Assembly: GCF_042477335.2 (NCBI RefSeq)
Contig: NC_091253.1
Location: 93,324,501-93,388,500, forward strand
Source of the DNA: Ovis canadensis
Taxonomy: Eukaryota; Chordata; Mammalia; Artiodactyla; Bovidae
DNA length: 64,000 nucleotides
Direction: 5' to 3'
The translations under genes were made by a program, and so were the position numbers. The notes beneath the pieces are model-generated. The model was not told the origin of the DNA. It searched no databases and saw only the letters and a list, made by a program, of their open reading frames with translations. Shown one piece after another: positions 44,960 to 57,002 of the stretch; position 1 is the first letter of the stretch, and the number at the start of each line of letters is the position of its first letter.

Positions 44960-45560
44960 GAAGAAAAATGAGCAACCTAAAATTTATGAGTTAAATTTTA
45001 TCTGGGGCCTTTACTGATGACTATAGTCGGGAGACAGGCTCTCAGACAGCTCTGAGGAACTGTTCTGAAGAGATAAGGGAGGAGCCAGTATACACAGGAG
45101 TTTTTACTGAAAAGAAAAAAGACATGTAGTTAAACATCAAAAGATTACTGCTAATCACAAAAAACCAGACATCTCAAGTTAATGATTTCAGGGCTTCTCT
45201 ATGCATGGGAAGATGCGAGAGTCTGGGCTCACTGAATGATTCCTCAGCAAGGCATCTTAACGATTTAGGGCTAGTGTCCAGAGCCCAGAATGTTCCCTGG
45301 CTTTCTCCTTCCTGAGTAACCCTCACGGCACACCATCAGGGGCAGCTGCCGTGGCTGATGACTTGCTGGCGGGCAATATGTGTTGTTGCTTTGGGACGGC
45401 AGGGGACATTCCATCTCCACATCTGTTAGCTTCCATGACAACCGCAAGCTAGAGGAAGATCCAAACCGTCTGTCTGTACTCTTACCGTCCTTGTAAAAAC
45501 CAAGTTTAAAGGACAAGACCATGAAGCCGTTCTGTGAACCAGAACATTCTTTGGTTATCC
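44960..45560 (-). mobile_element. Possible ancient LTR (ERVL-like), reversed
   Basis: Text such as GAGACAGGCTCTCAGACAGC, CTGCTAATCACAAAAAACCA and GAGTCTGGGCTCACTGAATG recalls an old mammalian LTR read backwards. Family and ends are uncertain. Confidence 0.35.
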
Positions 45561-46518
45561 ATGAACATATGTGAGCAAATGCCCTTCGGGCGTGAGGATT
45601 ATAAATGTCACAATAGGGGAGGAAAATTCTATTAGTCACTGATGCAAGTGCCCCTCCCAGGGAGAGCTTGCTTTTTCCTTTAGGAAAATGCCATTCTTGC
45701 CTGAGGGTGGTGGGGATTTGTCTTGCTTTTCTGCAAGAAGCTCCTTGGGAGGGGTGTGGGGAGACGCACACAGTGAAGGAGGGTGCTGCGCCACGATGAG
45801 GACCTCCTGAGTCCTCAGAAAGCTGAAAGAAACCCCTACGCAGAAGGCTTGGTGTGATTGCATTTTTCGTGGAAACTCGGTGGGACTGAGACGCCAGCCA
45901 GCTGGCACCCAGGCAGTCACCGTCAGAGCCCCTGAGCAGGTGACAGACAGGGTCAGCCTGCGAGGGGTGGGGGAGACGCAGGGGGAAGCTTGGAGAACAG
46001 AATCGGAGGTCCGTGGCGGGCGTGCATTCTCAGGACACAAGCTGAGATGGTTGGTGAAAAGACACACAGAACAGAAGAAGGAAACGCCACAATTTTGAGG
46101 GAAGGAAGGCGTGAGTGGGAGAGCTTGTCCTGCCCAGCAGGAACGGAGGAGCCCAGTCCTTAGAGGAAGAAGAAGAATATGCCTACTGTCTGCTCTTAAG
46201 TGGAATGCAGGCATTCCTGGAAACTGTGGCATAAAGTGGAATACTGCAAAATAGAATCTATTTCCCCCCTAGGAAAATTATTATAATAGAGGAGCATTCT
46301 CACTGAGAACTCAGCATTATATAAACCATACAACCAACACACATCACGAACAGATACACATACATTTACTTGAGCTTTAAAAACTGCAATGCTATTCTTG
46401 AGTTCATTAAAACAGGCATAAATGTAAGACACACAGAATTTTATAAAAGACTCCAATGAGCTATCAAATGAATAGCTGTAAAAACAACTAGTGTAACCAA
46501 TTTAACATAACATGTACT
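45561..46518. other. Unique sequence, no gene proven
   Basis: A 198-codon minus-strand frame (45636-46232) is open but has no domain, and its composition is Pro/Ser/Leu-rich as expected of chance. Treated as non-coding. Confidence 0.4.
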
Positions 46519-46525
46519 GGTTATA

Positions 46526-46658
46526 TAGGAGGGCATGGCAACCCACTCCAGTATTCTTGCCTGGAGAATCCCCTGAACAGGGGAGCCTGGAGAGCTACAG
46601 TCTATGGGGTTGCACTGAGTCAGACACAACTGAAGCAACTTAGCATGCATGCCACATC
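46526..46658 (+). mobile_element. Bov-A SINE unit
   Basis: Single sense unit: GGGCATGGCAACCCACTCCA to CTGAAGCAACTTAGCATGCA. GGTTATA at 46519-46525 and 46659-46665 is the TSD. Confidence 0.92.
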
Positions 46659-46886
46659 GGTTATAATAAAAATTAAGCAATTAATACTATTGTGTTTGCC
46701 TTCTTAGCACTGAGAAGTAGTTTTATGGAAAATTGTAAGCCTTAAAGGGGTTATTCAAGAAAGTTTGAGCTAGTGCCTTCTTTTCTCTGTTAAATATCCC
46801 TGAATTAAGCAATGCTGCTGGCAGTCAGCCAATTAATCAAAAGTCGCTTAAGGAAAAGTGTTGATACTCAACACTTATTTACTGAG

Positions 46887-47090
46887 GGGCTTCCCAGGGG
46901 GCACAGTGGTAAAAAACCCACCTGCCCAATGCAGAAGAAGCAGAGACACAGGTTTGATCTCTGGGTCAGGAAGATCCCCTGGAGGAGAAATGGCAACCCA
47001 CTCCAGCCTTCTTGCCTGGAGAATTACAAGGACAGAAGAGCCTGGTAGGCTACATACAGCCCATAGTGACGCAAAGTCGGACATGACTGA
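46887..47090 (+). mobile_element. Bov-tA SINE
   Basis: Head GGGCTTCCCAGGGGGCACAG, GGTTTGATCTCTGGGTC, Bov-A body, end GTCGGACATGACTGACCA. Confidence 0.92.
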
Positions 47091-47397
47091 CCACACAGGC
47101 TTGTTTGCTATTCTTTTCTGTGAGGGTTATGCTGATGACGGTCTCTTGTCAAAAAAAAAAACACCGAATAGAATGTTTAGAAGAAAGAAGAAGGTTTAAG
47201 AGGACGGTTCTCCATTATGTCATTGAGTTGACTGGGCTGCAGGTGGTTATAGACACTTGTAGGAGGCAGAGATTATGGAGGGCATGGAGTGAAATTCCTC
47301 CTATGGTTTAGTGTGGGCTGACCAGGAAGAAGTTTAGGGGTGTTTTATCAGCAGCCTTGCATTAGGTTGCATGTAATGAATAAAGTAAGTTTAAGTG
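47091..47397. other. Unique sequence, no gene seen
   Basis: A-run at 47151-47161. No recognised element. Confidence 0.5.
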
Positions 47398-47826
47398 TTA
47401 GTTGCTCAGTCATGCCTGACTCTTTGTGACCCCATGGACTGCAGCCCACCAGGCTCCTCTGTCCATGAGATTTTCCAGGCAAGAATACTGGAGTGGGTGG
47501 CCAAACACTGATTTCCTTTAGAATGGACTGGTTGGATCTCCTTGCAGTCCAGGGGTCTCTCAAGAGCCTTCTCCAGCACCACAGTTTGAAAGCATCTGTT
47601 CTTTAGTGCTCAGCCTTCTTTATGGTCCAACTCTCACATCCATCCATGACTACTGGAAAAACCATAGCTCTGACTAGACAGACTTTTGTCAATAAAGTGA
47701 GGCCTCTGGTTTTGTATATGCTGTTTAGGTGTTCCTTCTCCAGGGGATCTTCCCAACCCAGGGATCAAACCGGGTCTCCTGCATTGCAGGCAGATTCTTT
47801 ACCAACTGAGCTACAAGGGAAGCCCC
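47398..47826 (-). mobile_element. Bov-tA SINE interrupted by BovB sequence
   Basis: The reversed Bov-A part (GTTGCTCAGTCATGCCTGAC to TACTGGAGTGGGT) breaks off near 47497. The SINE resumes at about 47731 with GTTCCTTCTCCAGGGGATCT and the reversed tRNA head (TACCAACTGAGCTACAAGGG). The two halves together make one ordinary Bov-tA. Confidence 0.92.
47496..47730 (-). mobile_element. BovB internal patch inside a SINE
   Basis: BovB antisense text without a 3' tail. A short GGTGGCCAAA piece is followed by 224 bp (47507-47730) that match 48753-48976 with about 8 differences. It shares many changes that the other BovB copies here lack, such as CAATAAAGTGAGGCCTCTGG. Confidence 0.9.
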
Positions 47827-47830
47827 ATGT

Positions 47831-48472
47831 AATGGATACTTTTCTACAAATCGGGGTTTATAGTTCCCAGTAACAAGCAGTGGCAGCAGGCCTGGGCTGA
47901 CCTAACTGCTTGAGATAGTCATCAAGGACCCCAGTCTTCTGTACTCCTCTGCTCTGCAGCCCCATGCTTGAACTCAGGATGTTTTCAACATCTCCAGGCA
48001 TCATGACCACACTCCAGGCAGAAAGAGGGAAAGGGCAAAAAGTGTGCTAGTTCAGTTTATCCCTTTTAATGAGAAAATCAATGGCTTCTCAGAAGCACTA
48101 CTTAATGGACTAGTCTCTCCCAGGCCACCATGAAACAGGGCTACATACACCATGGAAGCTGAACGCATTCTCTCCCGTATGAAACCAGTGTTCCATAGTA
48201 AGGAAGGAAAGGAGAATGGATACTCCATAGACAGCCAGCAAGTTCTTCAAAAGGTTGATTTATTTGGGGGTAGGAATTTAGGACTTTGTGGTGGCATATT
48301 TCACCTTGTAGGTTGTGTTCAAATGTCAAGGCCAAATTTAAAAAATAAAAAACTAAAAAAAAAAAACAAAAACAAAAAGCAAATGTCAAGGCCATTAAGA
48401 TCTTTCACACATATTGTGAGAATTCAAACCAATGTGCCTCTTATAAACCTGCCCACCTGCCCTCTCAAGACT
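47831..48472. other. Unique sequence, no gene seen
   Basis: Interrupted A-rich tract at 48340-48380. The frame at 48152-48757 runs from unique sequence into reversed BovB and is not a gene. Confidence 0.5.
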
Positions 48473-49043
48473 GCTGTTGTTCAGTCTCTAAGTCCTGTCC
48501 AGCTCTTTGTGACCCCATGGGCTGCAGCACGCCAGGCTTCCCTGTCCTTCCCTATCTCTAAGAGATTGCTCAAACTCATGTCCATTGAGTCAGTGATGCA
48601 TTCAACCATCTCATCTTCTGTTGCCCCCTTCTCCTCCTGCCTTCAATCTTTCCCAGCATCAGGGTCTTTTCCAGTGAGTCAGCTCTTCTCATCAAGTGGC
48701 CAAAGTATTGGAGCTTCAGCTTCAGCATCAGTCCTTCCAATGAATACTCAGGACTGATTTCCTTTAAGATGGATTGGTTGGATCTCCTTGCAGTCCAGGG
48801 GTCTCTCAAGAGCCTTCTCCAGCACCACAGTTTGAAAGCATCTGTTCTTTAGTGCTCAGCCTTCTTTATGGTCCAACTCTCACATCCATACATGACTACT
48901 GGAAAAACCATAGCTCTGACTAGATGGACTTTTGTCAATAAAGTGAGGCCTCTGGTTTTTAATATGCTGTTTAGGTTTGTCATAGCTTTTCTTCCAAGGA
49001 GCAAGTGTCTTTTATTTTCATGGCTGCAGTCACCATCCACAGA
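48473..49043 (-). mobile_element. BovB, 5'-truncated
   Basis: The tail CTGTTGTTCAGTCTCTAAGT is at the left; the body runs to GCTGCAGTCACCATCCACAG. It shares a distinctive set of variants with the patch at 47.5 kb. Minus-strand frames 48576-48809 and 48849-49040 are fragments of the polymerase C-terminus. Confidence 0.93.
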
Positions 49044-49185
49044 TTGTTAAGATTATCATCTACCATTTAATATATACATAATTAATTTTAGGCTAAATGG
49101 CTCACCCAAGGACAAGCGGGCTCAATGTGAACAATATCTTTATCCAGCATTTTACATGGAGAAAGTTATCAATTGTGGATCTTGT

Positions 49186-49630
49186 ACTTAGAAGGGGCCC
49201 TGGAGATTACTAGGACTACAGATGAGGGAACAGAAGCCCAGAGGGCATAACTGATTTAGCCAAGGGCTAGCTACCAACAAAGAGAGAACTAAACCCAAAC
49301 TTTAAAATAAATTTTTTTTCTATTTATTTATTTTTGGCTGCACTGGGTCTCTGTTGCTGCACACACACTTTCTCTGGTTGCAGAGAGCAGGATCTGCTCA
49401 TCGGTTGCAGAGGACGGCTTCTCGTTGTGGTGGCTTCTCCTGTTGTGGGGCACAGGCTCTAGATGCCCACCGGCTCAGTAATTGTGGTGCATGGCCTTCG
49501 TTGTCCCGTGGCATGTAGGATCTTCCCAGACCAGGAGTCAAATTCGTGTTTCCTGCATTGGCAGATGAATTCTTACCACTGGACCACCAGGGAGGTCCAA
49601 ACCCAAACCTTTTGACCTCAGTCTCACATA
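49186..49630 (-). mobile_element. MIR SINE, split by CHR
   Basis: Reversed MIR: GGACTACAGATGAGGGAACA, GAAGCCCAGAGGGCATAACT, GAGAGAACTAAACCCAAAC. It resumes after the CHR with CTTTTGACCTCAGTCTC. Confidence 0.65.
49301..49598 (-). mobile_element. CHR-type SINE nested in MIR
   Basis: Reversed: TATTTTTGGCTGCACTGGGT, GGTTGCAGAGAGCAGGATCT, CCCAGACCAGGAGTCAAATT, ACTGGACCACCAGGGAGGTC. AAACCCAAAC at 49291-49300 and 49599-49608 is a perfect 10-bp TSD. Confidence 0.93.
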
Positions 49631-50009
49631 CTTTCCAAGATCTGCCTAATAAATATTCATTTAACCTTCGAGTTCCTTTCTTTTGTGAGGAAGAAGAAAT
49701 GAGTTTCAGACCTTTAACTTGATCTTCATCCATTTCAGACCCTCCTAAACCACTTCTTATTTATAAAGACCCCCCCCCCAAGACAACCCTAAGAACAAGG
49801 CTTGTTACTTTACGGACTTAGACACATACATCATGGGATAAATTCTACTTTCCAAAATGGTAGGACTATATAAATAATCCAGTTAGTCTCTTACCTTTGA
49901 GTTTATGCTATGTGCAAGAATAACTGTTCTTTAGTATTTTAGTTCTCAAGGTCACTACCCAATGAACCAAAGAGACACCCTCATTTGATATGATGATTTT
50001 GTCTGGGAA
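49631..50009. other. Unique sequence, no gene seen
   Basis: C-run of about 9 at 49770-49779. Confidence 0.5.
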
Positions 50010-50345
50010 GGCCTTTTTTAAAAATTAATTTTTATTTGAGTACAGTTCATGTGAAGAGTTGACTCACTGGAAAAGACTCTGATGCTGGGAGGGATTGGGG
50101 GCAGGAGAAGGGGATGACAGAGGACGAGATGGCTGGATGGCATCACGGACTCGATGGACGTGAGTCTGAGTGAACTCCGGGAGTTGGTGATGGACAGGGA
50201 GGCCTGGCGTGCTGTGATTCATGGGGTCGCAAAGAGTCGGACACGACTGAGCGACTGAACTAACTGACTAACAGTTGATTTACAATGTTGTATTGGTTTC
50301 TGCTACATAGTAGACTAATATATATATTGTTACTATATATATACA
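50010..50345 (-). mobile_element. L1 3' end fragment, split by BovB
   Basis: Reversed L1 tail: TTTTTATTTGAGTACAGTT, then after the BovB GATTTACAATGTTGTATTGG and TTTCTGCTACATAGTAGACT, ending in TATATA/CACACA simple repeats. Confidence 0.72.
50048..50270 (+). mobile_element. BovB 3' fragment nested in L1
   Basis: Sense copy from CATGTGAAGAGTTGACTCAC to CGACTGAACTAACTGACTA. ACAGTT at 50042-50047 and 50271-50276 is a short TSD that restores the L1 text. Low divergence suggests a young insertion. Confidence 0.93.
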
Positions 50346-50349
50346 CACA

Positions 50350-51099
50350 CAGTTATATAGGTTTTGTGTGCACACACAGAAGTGGCAGACTGGGAAAGGA
50401 CCGTGGAATCCACATGGTCCATACTTTTCCCAAGGAAGGTAACCTCTCCCTGCATCCCAGACTGTTGCCATAGGCATGTGCAGGGAAGACCTGAATGATG
50501 AGAAGCCACTGTTATTCAGGCAGCTCTAAATCATCTGAAAGTTCTTCCCTCACTTGAGCTGAAACCCACTGTCTCATAGCTTGCATTCACTGATTTAAAG
50601 TCAGTGGCTGGGAGCTCAGTGGAGGTTAACTCCATCTTCCAGGGGACAAACATTTGAAGAAGTATCTCACCAGGGTCATGGTTAGTCTGTTTCAGCTCCT
50701 TCTGTTATTCTTCCTGGGGCATTTCTAGATCCTTCATCATCCTAATCACCAGCCTCCAAATAAAATCCAGTTTGTCAGGGTCCCTAAGAACTGGGTACAT
50801 TTAGAGCTAGAAGCCATGGAGAAGATGAGTGGCACATAGTAGGGCCACTTCCTCCTTCCTTTTGGATGCTCAGCTGAAGCGGCCAGAACCTGCATTAACC
50901 ACTTCCTCTGGTGTTGCCACCTCTGGAGCTTGCTGGTCCATCCGAGCTCTTTCTCTTTTTCTGGAGTACCGTTGTGTGGCCAGGTCTTGTCCTCTGGATT
51001 CTCGTCTCTACACTCACCTTAGATATACACAGAAGCATTCAGAGACGTGCACATGTCACATCAATTTGTCTTGAGGTTGTCAAGACAATAATTCAATCA
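50350..51099. other. Unique sequence, no gene seen
   Basis: No recognised repeat or coding signal. Confidence 0.5.
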
Positions 51100-51320
51100 C
51101 AGTGATGTACATTCACTGTACAGTTACCTGTTCTGGGTTCTGTGCTAACAACTTGACACCTGTTACCTCCTTTGATCGTCACAATGACCCTCTTGAGACA
51201 GTGATCATTGAGTCTGACAGATGCAGAACAGACCCAAAGGGTCTACCTGTGATCCCACACAAAGGAAATGGAGGATTGGGGAGTTCAGATTTGGATCGCT
51301 CAGAATTCAAAGCTTTTGCT
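51100..51320 (-). mobile_element. Probable MIR SINE
   Basis: Weak reversed MIR resemblance: CACCTGTTACCTCCTTTGAT, CGTCACAATGACCCTCTTGA, CAGATGCAGAACAGACCCA. Confidence 0.45.
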
Positions 51321-52271
51321 CTTTGCTACAATTTTATTCTGCCTCTTTATGCTAAGCGCACACAAAAAAACTTGGAAAAAAAAAAGGATTAAATGAGGGC
51401 TCTTTCTATTGCTTTATGAGAACGAAAGGGAGAGGACATGATAAGAGAAATAGGTTTGAAGTTCTGGTTTTGTTAGTATCCAGGATAGATAGATACTCTG
51501 GTCCTAGTATCTCCTAATCCTCTACACACTAGGGATTAGAGCTCCAGTGGTCTAGTAAGTTACAGAAGTTTTGAAAATGTCAATTTAATGAGTTTCCCTG
51601 GCAGCTGGCAGTGCTGTGCTCATATGATACAAGGCAGCTAAAAAGGATACATGGAATGACATCCAAATATTAATTAAAATATTGGGCATCAAAATGTCAT
51701 ACAAACACTGGTTATAATTACTCCTAATGAGAGCTGGCTTGAGAAATGTTCAATAGTGATATAAGGGGAAAAAGCTCTATGATTTATTTTAAAACTATTT
51801 TTTAAATGCCCTGGTCTACTAATAGCTGTCTTTTCCTGCTGTGTCGGTTCTGTCCTTCAGAGACAGAGAATGGCTACAAAAAGAAAACAGCCCACACAGA
51901 AACATGAGCAGAATAACAGAGCCCCAGCAAGGAGCAGACCATCCCCAAGGAGTAGCGGGCCTTGGCTGTGGCTTTGTGACCTTGGTCTCTCTCACTTTTA
52001 AATAAAAATAAACTTTGAAACTGTGAAATGATGGCTTCAAGAAAGGCTCCAGAAAACAAGAACTGTCCCATGGATGGAACTGCATTTAGCTAGCTAAAAC
52101 AAAAACCCCGAAATCTTGTGCTGGCTTCTGCAATGGGAAAGTAAATGGAATCTAGAACTTTGTTTTTTCCTCTTGGACTCTAAGCAAATCCTCTCTCTAC
52201 CGCTGGACAGTTCTGTCAAATGGCCAACCCGGAGCGTCTGTAAACAGAGTTACTCTTACCTCAGGGCCTTT
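51321..52271. other. Unique sequence, no gene seen
   Basis: A-run at 51377-51387. No domain in any frame. Confidence 0.5.
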
Positions 52272-54448
52272 GCTGAAGCTCTATACAGTCAGCAAAAACA
52301 AGACTGGGAGCTGACTGTGGCTCAGATCATGAGCTTCTTATTGCAAAATTCAGACTTAAATCGAAGAAAGTAGGGAAAACCACTAGGCCATTCAGGTATG
52401 ACCTAAATCAAATCCCTTATGATTATACAGTAGAAGTGACAAATAGATTCAAGGGATTTGATATGATACAGTACCTGAAGAACTATAGACAAAGGTTTGT
52501 AACATTGTACAGGAGGCAGCAATGAAAGTCATCTCCAAGGGGGAAAAAAAAATGCAACAAAGCAAAATGGCTGTCTGAGGAGGCCCTACAAATAGCTGAG
52601 AAAAGAAGAGAAGCAGAAGGCAAAGGAGCAAAGGAAAGATACACCCATCTAAATGCAGTTTCTGAGAATGACAAGGAGAGATACGAAAGCCTTCTTCAGT
52701 GAGCAATGCAAAGAAACAGAGGAAAACAATAGAATGTGAAAGACTAGAGATGTCTTCAAGAAAACTGGAGATACCTAAGGGAACATTTCATGCAAAGTTG
52801 GGTACAATAAAGAACAGAAAAGGTAAGGACCTAACAAAGCGGAAGAGATTGAGAAGAGGTGGCAAGAACACACAAAAGAGCTGCACGGAAAAGTTCTCAA
52901 TAACCTGGATAACCACGATTGTGTGGTCACTCACCGAGAGTCAGACATCCTGGAGTGTGAGGTCAGGTGGGCCTTAGGAATCATTACTAGGAACAGAGCT
53001 AGTGGAGGTGATGCAATTCCAACTGAGTTATTTCAAATCCAAAAAGATGATGCTGTTAAAGTGCTGCACTCAATATGCCAGCAAATTGGGAAAACCCAGC
53101 AGTGGCCACAGGAATGGAAAAGATCAGTTTTCATTCCAATCCCAAAGAAAGGCAATGCCAAAGAATGCTCAAACTGCCATGCAATTGCACTTATTTCACA
53201 TGCTAGCAAGGTAATGCTCAGATCCTTCAAACTAGGCTTCAACAGGTTGTGGAACGAGAACTTTCAGATGTTCAAGTTGGATTTAGAAAAGGCAGAGGAA
53301 CCAGACATCAAATTGCCAACATCCATTAGATCATAGAAAAAGCAAGCGAATTCCAGAAAAACATCCACTTCTGCTTCATTGACTATGTTAGAGCCTTTGA
53401 CTGTGTGGATCACAACAAACTGGAAAATTCTTAAGAGATGGGAATACCTGACCACATTACCTGCCTCCTGAGAAACCTGTATACAGGACAGAAGCAACAG
53501 TTAGAACCAGACATCAAACAACACACTGTCTCAAAATTGGGACAGGAGTACATCAAGGCTGTATATTTTCACCCTGCTTATTTAACTTATATGCAGAGTA
53601 CATCATGTGAAATGCCGGGCTGGAGGAATCACAAGTTGGAATCAAGATTGCCAGGAGAAATATCAAACAATCTCGGATATGCAGATGATACCACCCTAAT
53701 GGCAGAAAGTGAAGAGGAACTAAAAGAGCCTCTTGATAAGGGTGAAAGTGATGAGAGTGAAAAAGCTGTCTTAAAACTCAACATTCAGTAAACTAAGATC
53801 ATGGCATCTGGTTCCGCAACTTCATGGCAACTAGATGGAGAAAAAAATGCCAACAATGACAGACTTTATTTTCTTGGGCTCTAAAATCACTGTGGACAGT
53901 GATTGAAGCCATGAAATTAAAAGACACTTCCTCCTTGGAAGAAAAGCTATGACAAAACTAGACAGTGTATTTAAAAGGAGAGATAGCACTTTGCTGACGA
54001 AGGTCCATATGGTCAAAGCTATGGTTTTTCCAATAGTCATGTATGCATGTGAGAGTTGACCATAAAGAAGGCTGAGTGCCAAAGAACAGATGCGTTTGAA
54101 CTGTGGTACTGAAGAGTCTTGAGAGTCCCTTGGACAGCAAGGAGATCTAACCAGTCAGTCCTAAAGGAAATCAGTCCTGACTATTCACTGGAAGGACTGA
54201 TGCTGAAGTTTTAATACTTTTGGCCACCTGATGTGAAGAACGGACTCATTGGAAAAGACTCTGATATTGGGAAAGACTGAGGGCAGGAGAAGAAGAGGGT
54301 GACAGAGGATGAGATGGTTGGATGGCATCACCAACTCAATGGACATGAGTTTGAGCAAACTCTGGGAGATAGTGAAGGACAGGGAAGCCTAGTGTGCTGC
54401 AGTCCATGAGGTTACAATGAGTCAGACTCAACTGAGCTACTGAAGAAC
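52272..54448 (+). mobile_element. BovB, old 2.2 kb copy
   Basis: Sense copy that starts in the endonuclease (GCTCTATACAGTCAGCAAAA) and runs to the end of the element (GTCAGACTCAACTGAGCTAC). It includes the GGCTCAGATCATGAGCTTC site that encodes the endonuclease SDH motif. It is more diverged than the copy at 1.3 kb. Confidence 0.94.
52300..54060 (+). pseudogene. BovB endonuclease-reverse transcriptase, decayed
   Basis: The reading frame is broken many times. The longest piece, 52923-53336, covers the linker and polymerase start (SASGGD-type text, [27 protein letters not shown]). A further piece at 53438-53791 has [16 protein letters not shown] in a shifted frame. At about 52455-52470 it lacks the same four bases as the copy at 3.29 kb, which points to a shared ancestral variant or an unstable GATA site. 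No function is expected. Confidence 0.88.
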
Positions 54449-54637
54449 AGGTCCTTTGCTCATGTTCCTTGTCTCTGCAAATCTTCACCCTCATTCCCAC
54501 CCCATCATCCTGGCTGATTCCTGCTCATTGTTTATGTCAAAGTTAAAATATTCCTCCTACACAAGGCCTTACCAGGCTACAAAACAATTTTAGGTATTTT
54601 AAGTTCTATGTTCTTGTACCCTATAGATTTAATTGTT

Positions 54638-55446
54638 TGTGGTAGGCAGAATAATGCCCCCTGCCCCCAAAGATAGTCACATTTTAATCCCCAGAATCTC
54701 TGAATACATGACCTTACATGGTAAAAGGGACTCTGAAGATATGATGAGGTTAAGGACCTTAAGATGGGAATTATCTGGTGGGCCCAATAATCCCAGGAGT
54801 CCTTATAAGTGAAAGAAGGAGGCAGGAGATTCAGAGTCCTAGAGGGATTTGAAGATGCTATGCTGCAAGGAGATCCAACCAGTCCATTCTAAAGGAGATC
54901 AGCCCGGGGATTTCTTTGGAAGGAATGATGCTAAAGCTGAAACTCCAGTAACTTTGGCCACCTCATGCGAAGAGTTGACTCATTGGAGAAGATTTTAATG
55001 CTGGGAGGGATTGGGGGCAGGAGGAGAAGGGGACGACTGAGGATGAGATGGCTGGATGGCATCACTGACTCGATGGACGTGACTCTGAGTGAACTCCGGG
55101 AGTTGGTGATGGACAGGGAGGCCTGGCGTGCTGCGATTCATGGGGTCGCAAAGAGTCGGACACGACTGAGCGACTGAACTGAACTGAACTGATGCTGGTG
55201 GCTTTGAAGAAAGAGGAAGGAGCCAAGAGGCAAAGAATACAGGTGGAATTCCAGAAGCTGGAAAAGGCAAGGAGGCAGAGTGTGTGCTTGAGTCTCCACA
55301 AGGAACACAGCCCTGCTGACAACTTTGTTTTAGCCTGGTGAGACCCATTTCAGACTTCTGCTGTCTAGAACTGTGACCTCTTAAGTTTATGTTGTTTTAA
55401 GCCACTAAATTGTGGTAATTTGTTATAGCTGCTATAGGAGACTAAT
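54638..55446 (+). mobile_element. MLT1-type MaLR LTR, split by BovB
   Basis: Starts TGTGGTAGGCAGAATAATGC; middle TTACATGGTAAAAGGGACTC and GTGGGCCCAATAATCCC. After the BovB it continues CCAGAAGCTGGAAAAGGCAA, GCCTGGTGAGACCCATTTC, TTTTAAGCCACTAAATTGTG and ends near CTAATA. It is near full length once the BovB is removed. Confidence 0.85.
54866..55191 (+). mobile_element. BovB 3' fragment nested in MLT1
   Basis: Sense copy from CAAGGAGATCCAACCAGTCC to the ACTGA pentamers. ATGCTG at 54860-54865 and 55192-55197 is the TSD, overlapping element-like text at the 5' junction. Close to the family consensus, so recent. Confidence 0.95.
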
Positions 55447-56247
55447 AGAATACTTATTACAGTTGTATTTTTTTTTGTTATTCTGCCTTTTTTGTTCACC
55501 TTTAAGTTTTATAAAAGTAGAGCCCAGTATCTGACATATATAAGCACTGGATAAATACTTGAAAACTGATTTTGCTCCACAGGGGCAAGCAGTAATGGCA
55601 TCATGAGATCTTCCCCGGACTTTGTGACTATAGACAATAACCTTGACCAGAATACCCATTCATTCATTCATGCATTTTTCCATCCATTTTCATCCCTTCA
55701 CACATTTGGTTTTATTTTCAAGGTGCAATGTCAGACAATTAGGATAAGAAAGTGATCAAAACAGACCTGATCTTTCGCTTGAGATGAATTTAAGTGGTGC
55801 CTCTTGCTACCCAAGGGCTTCCTTTTATAGCTCATGGTTGTGCCCAAGTAGCCAAAATAACTGATTGTTGGGGGTGGGGAGCAACGGGGAGGGGGGTCGG
55901 TAGTCCAAATCTTTGGTGAAAAAGCTTGTTTATATTTGCTACATCATTTAAACATGGATTTGTAATTGGAAGATGTATATAGGAAAGTTGTTTGTAAGTT
56001 CATACAGTTATAGGATATAGTTTTAGTGAATGCAGTAAACATATCAATTATATATTGAGGTAAATCCCACCATTCTCTCCCCATGGGAGAGAAACAGGCA
56101 AAGTTAAAGGTGATCAAATTGGTAGAGACCAGGCCCAGCGACAGCACTGACCATGGCTCTCTCAGTCAGGCCAAGACTTTGTGTGATTATTTTTTTCTGA
56201 TTCCATCAGGTAAAAGAACATGAGATATAAAGTAGAAAAGTAACAGT
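55447..56247. other. Unique sequence, no gene seen
   Basis: A T-run lies at 55467-55476, a CATT-rich tract at 55657-55680, and a G-rich stretch at 55868-55900. Confidence 0.5.
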
Positions 56248-56257
56248 ATAATAGTAT

Positions 56258-56904
56258 CCAGTTCAGTTCAGTCGCTCAGTCGTGTCCGACTCTTTGCGAC
56301 CTCATGAATTGCAGCACGCCAGGCCTCCCTGTCCATCACCAACTCCCAGAGTTCATCAAACTCATGTCCATTGAGTGTGATGCCATCCAGCCATCTCATC
56401 CTCTGTCGTCCCCTTCTCCTCCTGCCCCCAATCTCTCCCAGCATCAGGGTCTTTTCCAGTGAGTCAACTCTTCGCATGAGGTGGCCAAAGTACTGGAGCT
56501 TCAGCTTTAGCATCATTCCTTCCAAAGAAATCCCAGGGTTGAGCTCCTTCAGAATGGACTGGTTGGATCTCCTTGCAGTCCAAGGGACTCTCAAGAGTCT
56601 TCTCCAATACCACAGTTCAAAATCATAAATTCTTCAGCACTCAGCTTTCTTCACAGTCCAACTCACATCCATACATGACCACAGGAAAAACCATAGCCTT
56701 GACTAGATGGACCTTTGTTGGCAAAGTATCTCTGCTTTTTAATATGCTATCTAGGTTGGCCATAACTTTCCTTCCAAGGAGTCAGTAAGTGTCTTTTAAT
56801 TTCACGGCTGCAGTCAGCATCTGCAGTGATTTTGGGGCCCCCCAAAATAAACTCTTTGACACTGTTTCCACTGTTTCCCCATCTATTTCCCCAGAAGTGA
56901 TGGG
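56258..56904 (-). mobile_element. BovB, 647 bp, with perfect target-site duplication
   Basis: Antisense: CAGTTCAGTTCAGTCGCTCA to ATTTCCCCAGAAGTGATGGG. ATAATAGTAT at 56248-56257 and 56905-56914 is a perfect 10-bp TSD. Small indels break the polymerase frame. Confidence 0.96.
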
Positions 56905-57002
56905 ATAATAGTATTAGAAAGTACAAATATTACATAAGCAAAAAATAGGGGGGAAGCACACACATGTCCACATGCCGCATACTTACTGAAAAACCTCTCT
57001 TA

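Noticed and set aside
45636..46232. 198-codon minus-strand frame
   Set aside because: No recognisable domain, biased chance-like composition, no upstream or splice signals; probably a random open frame.
48152..48757. 201-codon plus-strand frame
   Set aside because: It fuses unique sequence, an A-rich tract and reversed BovB; not a gene.
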